A stretch of DNA of 8,080 nucleotides from Acholeplasmataceae bacterium. GTDB lineage: Bacteria > Bacillota_I > Bacilli_A > Acholeplasmatales > Acholeplasmataceae. Below the pieces are notes generated by a model that saw only the letters and a program-made list of their open reading frames with translations, did not search any database and was not told the DNA's origin. Shown one piece after another: positions 1 through 6,612 of this stretch (its first letter is position 1; each line of letters begins with the position of its first letter). The stretch spans positions 1-8,080 of the forward strand of contig JAFGTI010000076.1 in NCBI GenBank assembly GCA_016934175.1. Direction: 5' to 3'. Made by a program: the position numbers and the translations under genes.

Positions 1-1
1 A

Positions 2-328
2 GGTAAAGATTTAAAAACTAACACACTTTTTGTAGAACCAGACAGTGAACATCCTTATCTATATTCAGATGCTGCATTAATCACTGATATTATTTGGAGA
101 GGTCCAAAAATAGAGGGTGAAATGACTGCAAAATTTAGATACAGACAAAAAGATCACTGTGTATCTGTGAAATGGACTGATGATAAAACAGCACTAGTTT
201 CCTATCCACAAAAAATTAGATCAATTACTCCCGGTCAAGTATGCGCATTTTATCAAGGTGAAACATGTTTGGGAGCTGGTTTTATTCAGGAAGCATATTT
301 AGATAAAAAAGTACGCCAATATAGTTAA
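2..328 (+). CDS. mnmA: tRNA-specific 2-thiouridylase MnmA, C-terminal part (5' end outside window)
   Basis: MnmA installs the 2-thio group on U34 of Lys, Glu and Gln tRNAs, using ATP and sulfur passed from a cysteine desulfurase. Only the last 108 residues are present; the reading frame is open from base 2 and the gene begins upstream. What is visible is the C-terminal beta-barrel region of the family. It opens with the FVEPDSEHPYLYS segment, followed by the FRYRQ element and the ITPGQ...FYQGETCLGAG strand pair near the end, both typical of MnmA. The ATP-binding PP-loop and the catalytic cysteines lie in the missing part. The ATG at 122 is internal and not the start. The gene sits just upstream of recD2, an order also known in Bacillus, although a terminator separates the two here. 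Identification is confident from the conserved C-terminal pattern. Confidence 0.93.
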   Translation, partial: GKDLKTNTLFVEPDSEHPYLYSDAALITDIIWRGPKIEGEMTAKFRYRQKDHCVSVKWTDDKTALVSYPQKIRSITPGQVCAFYQGETCLGAGFIQEAYLDKKVRQYS

Positions 329-352
329 AAGGAACTTGAGTTCCTTTTTTTT
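327..352 (+). terminator. Rho-independent terminator of mnmA
   Basis: A 9-bp perfect stem (327-335 with 340-348) closes a TTGA tetraloop and runs into eight T residues (345-352). The left arm begins inside the mnmA TAA stop codon, so the terminator is packed directly against the gene. It should largely uncouple mnmA from recD2. Confidence 0.9.
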
Positions 353-364
353 ATGAAAGTTAAA

Positions 365-373
365 TGGTATAAT
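365..373 (+). promoter_or_regulatory. Extended -10 promoter of recD2
   Basis: TGGTATAAT matches an extended -10 (TGn plus a perfect TATAAT at 368-373). At 17 bp upstream there is only a T-run, which is the tail of the mnmA terminator, so no real -35 is visible; the TGn element would compensate. Transcription would begin near 380, leaving a leader of about 20 nt that contains the GGGAGAG ribosome binding site at 393-399. Confidence 0.7.
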
Positions 374-402
374 TTGAGTAATCAATAAACTAGGGAGAGA
401 CG

Positions 403-2619
403 ATGGAAATAGTTAAAGGCAAAATAAAAAATTATGTATTTCATAACGAAGAAAATAGTTACTCCATAGCACGTATAACTACTGATAGTGATGAAATCGT
501 GACAATTGTTGGGTATTTTCCGATTATCAGTGAGGATATTGATTATGAGTTTTCAGGAACTTGGGTAACTCATCAAAATTATGGTAATCAATTAAAAGTG
601 GAATCTTTTCATAAATGCGAAGTACAAAGTGCAGCTGGATTGATAAGTTATCTATCGAGTTCTTTTTTTCATGGTATTGGGACAAAAACAGCAGAGAAAA
701 TCATTGAAGTACTTGGTCCAAATGCAATAAAGAAGATTATGAAAGATAAACTGGTTTTGAGAGAAGTTGGGTTAAGTGCAATTCGTATTGAAAAATTTTA
801 TCAACAGTTAATTGAAAATCAAACTAATGAACATATTTTAGTAGCTCTATATGGATATAATATTTCTGGAAAATTAGCGATGAAACTATTAAGTAAATAT
901 CAAATGTTAACATTAGAAAAACTAGAGGATAATCCATATCGGTTAATTGATGACATCGAAGGTATTGGATTTATTAAGGCAGATGAAATTGCATTCAAAT
1001 TAGGTATTCAAAAAGATGATATGAGAAGAATTAAAGCTTCCATCATTTATGCAATGCAAAATATAGCCTATCAGAATGGTGATCTATACTTAACAAACGA
1101 ACAATTGAGAACCTATGCTTATCAAGTATTAGGTACAGAGACATTACTAGATACAGGGATTGAAGAATTAATTGAAGAAGGAAGAATTATTGAAGAAAAT
1201 CATCGGTTTTACTTAGCAATATCTTATTATACTGAAATTCATTTAGCAAATAAAATCAATGAATTAGCAAGCATTGACGAAGTGAAATATGACCAAAATT
1301 ATTTAACAACTTTACTTGATGCTGTTGAAATTCAAAAGGGTATGCAATATACATTAGTTCAGAAAGAAGCAATTTTGACAGCATTATCAAACCCTGTTTC
1401 TATTATCACAGGTGGTCCAGGAACCGGAAAAACTACAATCATTGATGGACTTCTAGAGGTTTACCGAATCTACAATCATCTTAATTATAAAAACCCAATG
1501 ATTACTGAAAAAATAGCATTAATGGCACCAACAGGACGCGCTGCTAAAAGAATGAAGGAATTACTTGATATGGAAGCGAAAACCATTCATAGACAACTCG
1601 GTTATAGTTATGATGGGTTATTTACATATGACGAAAATCATTTGCTTTCACAAGATTTGATTATTATTGATGAAGCATCAATGATTGATGTTTTTCTTGC
1701 AAATAAGTTATTTTCAGCAATAAAAATAGGTGCGCAGGTTGTCATCGTAGGTGATGTTGATCAATTACCAAGTGTTGGTCCAGGGCAAATTTTAGCCGAT
1801 ATCATTGATTCTGATATGATACCTGTTGTTCGCTTAAATGAAATCCATAGACAAGCTAAGGATTCTCGTATTATTCAATTAGCACGATCAGTCAATGAAC
1901 AAAATTTAACTGTAGATGATTTAATATCAGATCAAGATGTATATCTATACCGGGCACCTGCTGAAAGAATTAAATCAGTCATTATAAAACAAATTGAAGG
2001 AGCACTCCGCGAAGGATATTCTCTAAAAGATGATATTCAAGTTTTAGCACCTATGTATAAAGGAGAGTTGGGTATAGATAGTTTTAACCTATTATTACAA
2101 GATAAATTTAATGAAAATAAAACTGGCGGAATAATATATGGTGATAAAACATATTATGTTGGAGACAAAGTTATTCAACTCGTCAACGATCCCGAAAGAC
2201 TAATAATGAATGGTGATATTGGAATCGTTAAGGCCATTCAGTATAATCAAAAAAACGATCAATACATGATCGTTTCCTTTGATGATAATGAAGTAATGTA
2301 TGAAAAACAAGATTTAGATGAACTTAATCTTGCATATGCGATAAGTATTCATAAATCACAAGGTAGTGAATATAAAATTGTTATGATACCAATGATCAGA
2401 AACTATATGCATATGCTAAAAAAAGAACTCATTTATACTGCAATTACGAGAGCAAAGAGGTATTTAATTCTTTTAGGAGATATGAATTTACTTATTTATG
2501 CAGCAAATCATTTGTCAGAAAAAAGACAAACAACACTAGCATTAAGACTAAATCACCAAATTGAAGCCATGGATGAGATTGAAGAAGATGAAGCATTATC
2601 ACCTTATGATTTTATGTAA
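403..2619 (+). CDS. recD2: ATP-dependent RecD-like DNA helicase RecD2
   Basis: This is a superfamily 1B 5'-3' DNA helicase of the RecD2 type, which works outside any RecBCD complex in DNA repair and replication-fork maintenance. The 738-residue length lies within the family range (about 715-800). The N-terminus has the OB-like segment found before the helix-hairpin-helix region, with HhH-like turns at FHGIG (89-93) and EGIGF (186-190). The helicase core has Walker A GGPGTGKTT (337-345, Lys343), motif Ia with PTGRAAKRM (from 376), Walker B DEAS (423-426), motif III GDVDQLPSVGPG (from 450), an SH3-like insertion with GDKVIQ (587-592) and NGDIG (603-607), then motif V ISIHKSQGSE (647-656) and motif VI YTAITRAKR (678-686). 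All catalytic motifs are intact. The ATG at 403 has GGGAGAG four bases upstream. The gene is probably monocistronic, as terminators flank both sides. Confidence 0.96.
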   Translation: MEIVKGKIKNYVFHNEENSYSIARITTDSDEIVTIVGYFPIISEDIDYEFSGTWVTHQNYGNQLKVESFHKCEVQSAAGLISYLSSSFFHGIGTKTAEKIIEVLGPNAIKKIMKDKLVLREVGLSAIRIEKFYQQLIENQTNEHILVALYGYNISGKLAMKLLSKYQMLTLEKLEDNPYRLIDDIEGIGFIKADEIAFKLGIQKDDMRRIKASIIYAMQNIAYQNGDLYLTNEQLRTYAYQVLGTETLLDTGIEELIEEGRIIEENHRFYLAISYYTEIHLANKINELASIDEVKYDQNYLTTLLDAVEIQKGMQYTLVQKEAILTALSNPVSIITGGPGTGKTTIIDGLLEVYRIYNHLNYKNPMITEKIALMAPTGRAAKRMKELLDMEAKTIHRQLGYSYDGLFTYDENHLLSQDLIIIDEASMIDVFLANKLFSAIKIGAQVVIVGDVDQLPSVGPGQILADIIDSDMIPVVRLNEIHRQAKDSRIIQLARSVNEQNLTVDDLISDQDVYLYRAPAERIKSVIIKQIEGALREGYSLKDDIQVLAPMYKGELGIDSFNLLLQDKFNENKTGGIIYGDKTYYVGDKVIQLVNDPERLIMNGDIGIVKAIQYNQKNDQYMIVSFDDNEVMYEKQDLDELNLAYAISIHKSQGSEYKIVMIPMIRNYMHMLKKELIYTAITRAKRYLILLGDMNLLIYAANHLSEKRQTTLALRLNHQIEAMDEIEEDEALSPYDFM

Positions 2620-2620
2620 C

Positions 2621-2654
2621 AAAAAGGCTTAACTCAAAGTTAAACCTTTTTTTT
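2621..2654. terminator. Bidirectional terminator between convergent recD2 and glgC
   Basis: The arms 2621-2633 and 2638-2650 form a 13-position stem with a short loop. A run of eight T on the plus strand (2647-2654) serves recD2. On the minus strand the complement of A2621-2625 gives five U for glgC. The arms differ from perfect symmetry at one position (C2628 against A2643). This is a C-A mismatch in the plus-strand RNA but a G-U pair in the minus-strand RNA. Confidence 0.85.
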
Positions 2655-2656
2655 CA

Positions 2657-3883
2657 TTATTTTAATGTTGAACCGCTTGGAATAATTAATTTATCGAATT
2701 TTGATGTTTTAAATACACGGCAGTTTCTACCAATTTGAACATCGCTAGGGATGATAGAGTTTTTTTCTACAACAGTAATACCACTGATTAGCAAGTCTGG
2801 TTTTTCTTTATTTGGAGTAAAATCATTTCCATAACCAATAAATGCATTATGACCAATTGTAACTTTTTTATCAACGATACTACGTTGTATGGTTACATTT
2901 TCACCAATGATGACATTATTCAGAATAACACTATCTTTAATCACTGTGCCTTTACCTACACGCACACCTGGACTCAAAACGGAATTAATGACAGACCCTT
3001 CAACGACACAGCCATTAGATACTAAGCTATTTTGCAGTGAAGCAGCACTTCCTACTTTCACAGGTGGAAGATCTTCACTTTTTGTATAGACTTTCCAAGT
3101 TGGGTCATAAAGATCTAAATCTGTAAAATCTTTTGTCATTGCAATATTAGTTTCCAAATAAGAATCATAAGTACCTACATCCATCCAATAATCCTTAAAT
3201 TGATATGCAAAAACTTGTTGACTTGTAGTTTTAATCAAATGAGGAATGATATGTTTTCCAAAATCGAGATCATCTTGCTTCACGTTTAATAAAACATCTT
3301 TTAGTAATTTAAAATCAAACAAATATATACCCATTGAAGCTAGATTTGATTTGGATACTTTTGGTTTTTCTTGAAATTCAATAATTTCATCATTTGAATT
3401 AATCGACATGATTCCAAAACGAGAAACTTCCTCTTGTGGTACTGGTTGAGTAGCGATTGTCAAAGTTGCATTTTTTTCTTCATGAAGTTCTATCATTTTA
3501 CGATAATCCATTTTATAGATATGATCTCCTGAAAGAATCAAGACGTATTTTGGTGATCTTCTTTCTATGAATTCCAAATTCTTTAATACAGCATCTGCTG
3601 TACCTAAATACCAATAGTTATGAGGCTGAAGTAGTGTAACTCCTGAGTCGCGTCTATCTAAATCCCATGGTTTTCCACTACCTATGTGTTCATTTAAGGA
3701 TAAGGGAAGATATTGAGTTAAAATACCAATATCATATAGCCCTGATTGAGCGCAGTTGCTCAACGTAAAATCAATGATTCTAAATTTTCCTGCAAAAGGC
3801 ATTGCTGGTTTGCTACGTTTTTGAGATAGTATATCAAGGCGACTTCCTTTTCCACCTGCAAGAATTAAAGCTAATGTTTCCAT
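2657..3883 (-). CDS. glgC: Glucose-1-phosphate adenylyltransferase (ADP-glucose pyrophosphorylase)
   Basis: GlgC makes ADP-glucose and pyrophosphate from ATP and glucose-1-phosphate, the committed and usually regulated step of bacterial glycogen synthesis. The 408-residue protein starts with the nucleotide-binding loop LAGGKGSRL (8-16), then KPAMPF (25-30), FRIIDF (34-39), GTADAV (94-99), the SGDH segment with the catalytic-type Asp120, the sugar-phosphate-binding EKP (172-174) and SMGIYLF (183-189), DFGKHIIPH (207-215) and YWMDVGT (232-238). The rest has the hexapeptide-like pattern of the C-terminal left-handed beta-helix. I chose ATG at 3883 over an in-frame GTG at 3892: AGGAG at 3898-3894 is 10 nt from the ATG but only 1 nt from the GTG, and the family begins just before the glycine loop. 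It lies 5 nt after glgA, so it is co-transcribed and probably translationally coupled. No GlgD partner subunit is visible, so a homotetramer is the simplest reading. Confidence 0.96.
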   Translation of the reverse strand: METLALILAGGKGSRLDILSQKRSKPAMPFAGKFRIIDFTLSNCAQSGLYDIGILTQYLPLSLNEHIGSGKPWDLDRRDSGVTLLQPHNYWYLGTADAVLKNLEFIERRSPKYVLILSGDHIYKMDYRKMIELHEEKNATLTIATQPVPQEEVSRFGIMSINSNDEIIEFQEKPKVSKSNLASMGIYLFDFKLLKDVLLNVKQDDLDFGKHIIPHLIKTTSQQVFAYQFKDYWMDVGTYDSYLETNIAMTKDFTDLDLYDPTWKVYTKSEDLPPVKVGSAASLQNSLVSNGCVVEGSVINSVLSPGVRVGKGTVIKDSVILNNVIIGENVTIQRSIVDKKVTIGHNAFIGYGNDFTPNKEKPDLLISGITVVEKNSIIPSDVQIGRNCRVFKTSKFDKLIIPSGSTLK

Positions 3884-3888
3884 AATGT

Positions 3889-5316
3889 TCACACTCCTAT
3901 GATTATTTGGTATAATTTTTCGTATTCTGTAGCCATTTTTTCTAGACTGTTATTTTCTAACATTGCCTGTTTAACCATTCTTTGCCAAACTCTTTTTTTG
4001 TTTTTATAAAGATAGATTCCTTCGAAAAGCTTTTCTTTGAGTTCGTATGCATCATAATTTGTAAATGTAAAGCCTGTTCCTTCACCTGTATATTGATTAT
4101 ATGGTATAACGGTATCTTTTAATCCACCAGTTTCTCGAACAATAGGTAATGCACCATATTTCATGGCGATGAGTTGACCTAATCCACAAGGTTCAAATCT
4201 GCTTGGCATCATAAACATATCACATGATGCGTATATTTTGTGTGCAATTTCTTCATTGAATCCAATATAATTTGCTACTCGATTTGGATATTTATATGAT
4301 AAATGACGGAAATAATCTTGATAAGCATCGTTGCCTGATCCCATTAAAATAAATCTTGCATCACTAAACTCAATGACTTCTTCTAGTATTTGTGTTATTA
4401 AATTGATTCCTTTTTGGGTTGCAAGTCTTCCAACGTAGGCTATGAGTGGTTCTTTAAGATTAACATCCAAATCAAAGTGATGCAAAATAGCTTCTTTGTT
4501 TTTTAATTTGCCATCTTTACTACTTGCCGTATCATAATTGAATGATAAATGATAATCATTTTTAGGATTAAAAACTTTTTCATCAATACCATTTAATATG
4601 CCAATAAAGTCATGAACCCTATTGTTAAGGGCACCATCCAATGTAAAACCATATTCACTGCTTAAGACCTCATTACGGTATGTAGGACTAACAGTATTGA
4701 TTTTCGAAGCTCTCTCAATTCCTGCTTTCAAGAAATTTACACGATCAAAATGAATATAAGTATAATTAAATTCACTATTAAAGAATCTACTTACAAATGG
4801 ATCAAATGATCCTTGATATTCTAAATTATGAATGGTTAATAATGTATGAATACTGTAATATTGATCGTTGATTTGTCGATAATGTTCATCTAATAAAAAT
4901 GGAATCATTCCCGTTTGCCAATCATTCAAATGTAGAATGTGAGGATAAAAATCAAAAATACGTAATCCCTCAAGTATTGCATAACTGAAACAAGAAAATC
5001 TTTCAGCATCATCGTGATACCCATAAAGATTATCTCTTTCAAAATAGTGCATATTTTGAACAAATATATAAGGTATATTATCGTAGACAAGTTGATAATA
5101 ATTAACGATGGTCTCAATTCCACCCATTTTAATTGTTGCTGATCCAATAGATTTCATTTCTTTATGATATTTAGATATCGCCTTATAATAAGGTGTGATT
5201 ATTCTAATATCATGACCTAATTGATTTAATGATTTGGGTAAAAAAAGAGCCATATCAGCTAAACCACCAGTTTTACTAAATGGAAATGCTTCTGAGCTAC
5301 AAAATAAAATTTTCAT
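3889..5316 (-). CDS. glgA: Glycogen synthase (ADP-glucose, GT5 family)
   Basis: GlgA transfers glucose from ADP-glucose to the non-reducing end of an alpha-1,4-glucan. Its 475 residues match the usual bacterial length (about 477). The N-terminal Rossmann domain has the ADP-glucose-binding KTGGLAD motif (15-21, Lys15), followed by HLNDWQTG and HNLEYQG. A TVSPTYRNEV segment and GILNGIDEKVFNP precede the C-terminal domain. That domain has GRLATQKG (296-303), with Arg297 and Lys302 at the spacing of the known active-site Arg and Lys, and the retaining-transferase signature SRFEPCGLGQ with Glu375, followed by RETGGLKDT. No catalytic element is missing. A very strong ribosome binding site (AGGAGAGGTG, 5330-5321) precedes the ATG at 5316. 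It is the first gene of a glgA-glgC operon; branching enzyme and phosphorylase genes are not in the window. It ends in TGA. Confidence 0.97.
   Translation of the reverse strand: MKILFCSSEAFPFSKTGGLADMALFLPKSLNQLGHDIRIITPYYKAISKYHKEMKSIGSATIKMGGIETIVNYYQLVYDNIPYIFVQNMHYFERDNLYGYHDDAERFSCFSYAILEGLRIFDFYPHILHLNDWQTGMIPFLLDEHYRQINDQYYSIHTLLTIHNLEYQGSFDPFVSRFFNSEFNYTYIHFDRVNFLKAGIERASKINTVSPTYRNEVLSSEYGFTLDGALNNRVHDFIGILNGIDEKVFNPKNDYHLSFNYDTASSKDGKLKNKEAILHHFDLDVNLKEPLIAYVGRLATQKGINLITQILEEVIEFSDARFILMGSGNDAYQDYFRHLSYKYPNRVANYIGFNEEIAHKIYASCDMFMMPSRFEPCGLGQLIAMKYGALPIVRETGGLKDTVIPYNQYTGEGTGFTFTNYDAYELKEKLFEGIYLYKNKKRVWQRMVKQAMLENNSLEKMATEYEKLYQIIIGV
3894..3898 (-). promoter_or_regulatory. Ribosome binding site of glgC, inside the end of glgA
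   Basis: AGGAG read on the minus strand lies within the last codons of glgA. Its 10-nt spacing supports the ATG at 3883 as the glgC start rather than the GTG at 3892, which it almost touches. Confidence 0.75.
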
Positions 5317-5364
5317 TTTTCACCTCTCCTTGCACAACATAGATTGTCATATCTAACTAATCTA

Positions 5365-5393
5365 ATTATACATTATGAAACCGCTTTTAGCAA
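5365..5393 (-). promoter_or_regulatory. Promoter of glgAC
   Basis: On the minus strand there is a perfect -10 TATAAT (5370-5365), spaced 17 nt from a -35-like TTGCTA (5393-5388, four of six matches). Transcription would start near 5358 and give a leader of about 42 nt before glgA. A second TATAAT on the same strand (5398-5393) overlaps the -35 but has a poorer upstream partner. Confidence 0.65.
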
Positions 5394-5406
5394 TTATAAG
5401 TTCATT

Positions 5407-5429
5407 TGTAAAATAACAAAAATTTTACA
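5407..5429. repeat. Perfect inverted repeat in the glgA / Nudix divergent region, possible operator
   Basis: TGTAAAAT (5407-5414) and ATTTTACA (5422-5429) are perfect inverted arms around a 7-nt AT-rich spacer. The site lies upstream of the glgA -35, and its right arm contains a -35-like TTTACA for the plus strand. Without a T-run it is not a terminator. It could bind a dimeric regulator, but 8-bp AT-rich palindromes also arise by chance in AT-rich intergenic DNA. No known regulator consensus is recognised. Confidence 0.4.
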
Positions 5430-5464
5430 TAATCTTTTTGCTTTATTATTCTCTATGATATACT
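5424..5464 (+). promoter_or_regulatory. Probable promoter region of the Nudix-HD operon
   Basis: A -35-like TTTACA (5424-5429, five of six matches) is followed 17 nt later by a weak TATTCT (5447-5452). Better -10 hexamers, TATGAT (5454-5459) and TATACT (5459-5464), lack well-spaced -35 partners. A promoter is expected here because glgA diverges from the Nudix gene, but the exact element cannot be fixed from sequence. Confidence 0.35.
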
Positions 5465-5478
5465 TGAAATAAGAAAAA

Positions 5479-5486
5479 GAGGGTGA
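5479..5486 (+). promoter_or_regulatory. Ribosome binding site that decides the Nudix start
   Basis: GAGGGTGA complements the 16S 3' end and is 5 nt from the GTG at 5492. The upstream in-frame GTG at 5483 lies inside this site, so it is unlikely to be the start. An ATG at 5490 is out of frame and meets a stop at once. Confidence 0.7.
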
Positions 5487-5491
5487 TAAAT

Positions 5492-5905
5492 GTGAGAAAA
5501 GAAAAATCATGTGGAGCTGTCATCTTTAGGAAGTATCAAGACAAATATCAGTATGTACTTGTTCAACAAAGATTTGGATTACATTTTGGGTTTCCAAAAG
5601 GACATGTTGAAAAAAATGAGAGTGAAGTCATGACCGCATATCGAGAAGTAAAGGAAGAAACAGGTCTTGACATCAAAATCTTCAATCATATTAAAGGGCA
5701 AACCCGTTATTCACCCAGACCTGGAGTCGTTAAAGATGTTGTTTATTTTTTAGCTCAGGCACAATCAGTTGTTCTTAATAAACAAGTAGAAGAAATTGCA
5801 GATATCAAATGGGTAGATGAAACTGAAGTTGTTAATATGTTAAGTCATAAAACTGACAAAATGCTTTTTCAAACATTAAAGGACAAAATTAAATTTGGAA
5901 GTTAA
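5492..5905 (+). CDS. Nudix hydrolase, bis(5'-nucleosyl)-tetraphosphatase (Ap4A hydrolase)-like
   Basis: Nudix enzymes cleave nucleoside diphosphates linked to another group, using a metal held by the Nudix box. The 137-residue protein has a complete box at 37-59 (Gly37, Glu43, then REVKEETGL at 51-59), with the catalytic REVKEE glutamates present. FPKGHVE directly before and within the box, the CGAVIF strand at the N-terminus (7-12) and the later VVKDVVYFLAQ strand resemble small Ap4A hydrolases, which split diadenosine tetraphosphate into ATP and AMP. That substrate is a family-level inference, since many Nudix proteins with this look have other or broad substrates. The protein is cytosolic, with no signal peptide or membrane segment. 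The GTG start at 5492 was chosen from the ribosome-binding-site spacing. The next gene starts 4 nt after the stop, so the two are co-transcribed. Confidence 0.88.
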   Translation: MRKEKSCGAVIFRKYQDKYQYVLVQQRFGLHFGFPKGHVEKNESEVMTAYREVKEETGLDIKIFNHIKGQTRYSPRPGVVKDVVYFLAQAQSVVLNKQVEEIADIKWVDETEVVNMLSHKTDKMLFQTLKDKIKFGS

Positions 5906-5909
5906 AATA

Positions 5910-6536
5910 ATGAACACATCACTTAAAACATATTTAGAGACCAATATTATTAAAATGTATGAATCATTTGATTTAGCACACCAGCCCAATCATGTTTATA
6001 CAGTAATAGAAAATTCAATACTGATTGCAAAAGATTACGAGGTTAATTCTGATATGGTCTTTACAATCGCATGTTATCATGATATTGGAATGCAATTCGG
6101 AAGAAAAGATCATCACTTAACGGGTGGTCAATTTTTATTTAATGACCAATTTTTGGTTAAATATTTTGATGATGATCAAAGAATAATAATGAAAGAGGCT
6201 ATTGAAGATCATAGAGCTTCTGGTAAAGAACCACCAAGAAGTATTTATGGAAAAATTATTGCTGAGGCAGATCGTGATATTAATCCAGATATTGTGATTG
6301 AAAGAACAGTCCAGTTTGGATTCAAACATTATCCCAATTTAAGTAAAGCAGAACATGTCGAAAGAGCAATGTCTCATATTAAAGAAAAATATGGTCCTAA
6401 TGGATATTTAAAACTGTGGTTAAAAACCAAGAAAAATCAAGATGGATTAGACCAAATCCATCATTTATTAAAGCAACCAAAAAAATTAAAATCGATCATC
6501 GAAAATCATTATAAAGAATTTAATAAAAATCTTTAA
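5910..6536 (+). CDS. HD-domain metal-dependent phosphohydrolase, substrate unknown
   Basis: This 208-residue protein carries the HD-domain metal-ligand pattern: His28 (in QPNHVYTV), the His57-Asp58 pair in ACYHDIG, a further His101 in IEDHRAS and Asp121 in IIAEADRD. HD proteins of this kind hydrolyse phosphomonoesters or nucleotides in the cytosol. The C-terminal part has HIKEKYGPNGYLKLWL (156-171), which I have seen in uncharacterised HD hydrolases; the specific function is not known to me. No RelA/SpoT synthetase domain and no membrane segment is present. I chose ATG at 5910 (GGAAG at 5897-5901, 8 nt upstream) over a TTG at 5895 that would overlap the Nudix gene by 11 nt. The 4-nt gap to the Nudix gene suggests translational coupling and a related job, perhaps successive steps on a nucleotide, but this is inference. 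Confidence 0.85.
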   Translation: MNTSLKTYLETNIIKMYESFDLAHQPNHVYTVIENSILIAKDYEVNSDMVFTIACYHDIGMQFGRKDHHLTGGQFLFNDQFLVKYFDDDQRIIMKEAIEDHRASGKEPPRSIYGKIIAEADRDINPDIVIERTVQFGFKHYPNLSKAEHVERAMSHIKEKYGPNGYLKLWLKTKKNQDGLDQIHHLLKQPKKLKSIIENHYKEFNKNL

Positions 6537-6538
6537 AA

Positions 6539-6600
6539 AATCGTATCAATTTAACCATTATTTATGTTACAATGATGGTATAAGATACGATTATTTTTTT
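6539..6600 (+). terminator. Nested hairpin terminator of the Nudix-HD operon, overlapping the ald promoter
   Basis: The outer arms AATCGTATC (6539-6547) and GATACGATT (6584-6592) pair perfectly over 9 bp. An inner stem, 6554-6562 with 6571-6579, pairs over 9 positions with one T-G wobble around an 8-nt loop. A T-rich tail (TTATTTTTTT, 6591-6600) follows. The whole acts plausibly as a long, AT-rich terminator for the HD gene, which ends only 2 nt before it. The AT content makes its efficiency uncertain. Confidence 0.6.
6576..6584 (+). promoter_or_regulatory. Extended -10 promoter of ald
   Basis: TGGTATAAG is an extended -10 (TGn plus TATAAG, five of six matches), nearly identical to the recD2 promoter element. 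No good -35 stands 16-18 nt upstream. Transcription would start near 6591, giving a leader of about 22 nt that holds AAGGAG at 6601-6606. The element lies inside the hairpin that ends the upstream operon. Confidence 0.6.
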
Positions 6601-6612
6601 AAGGAGAAGAAC

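Noticed and set aside
2889..3089. Plus-strand reading frame of 66 codons
   Set aside because: It lies antisense within the conserved GlgC beta-helix region, its product resembles no family, and it has no ribosome binding site of note; it is a shadow of glgC.
3889..3891. glgA TGA stop as evidence about the genetic code
   Set aside because: Read-through would meet TAG after only six more residues, so this codon alone is not informative. The stronger argument is that all long genes are intact and use TGG for tryptophan.
3884..3892. GTG at 3892 as the glgC start, overlapping the glgA stop
   Set aside because: AGGAG would be only 1 nt from this codon, against 10 nt from the ATG at 3883, and the extra residues precede the usual family start.
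4926..5147. Minus-strand reading frame of 73 codons with a hydrophobic stretch
   Set aside because: It overlaps glgA in another frame on the same strand; the hydrophobic look comes from AT-rich codons. GlgA motifs are intact throughout.
6135..6329. Minus-strand reading frame of 64 codons
   Set aside because: It is antisense to the HD-domain core, including the Asp121 motif, and has no support of its own.
6539..6612. Riboswitch or leader attenuator for ald
   Set aside because: The predicted ald start site (about 6591) lies at the 3' side of the hairpin, so the ald leader would hold almost none of the structure; a terminator of the upstream operon fits better.
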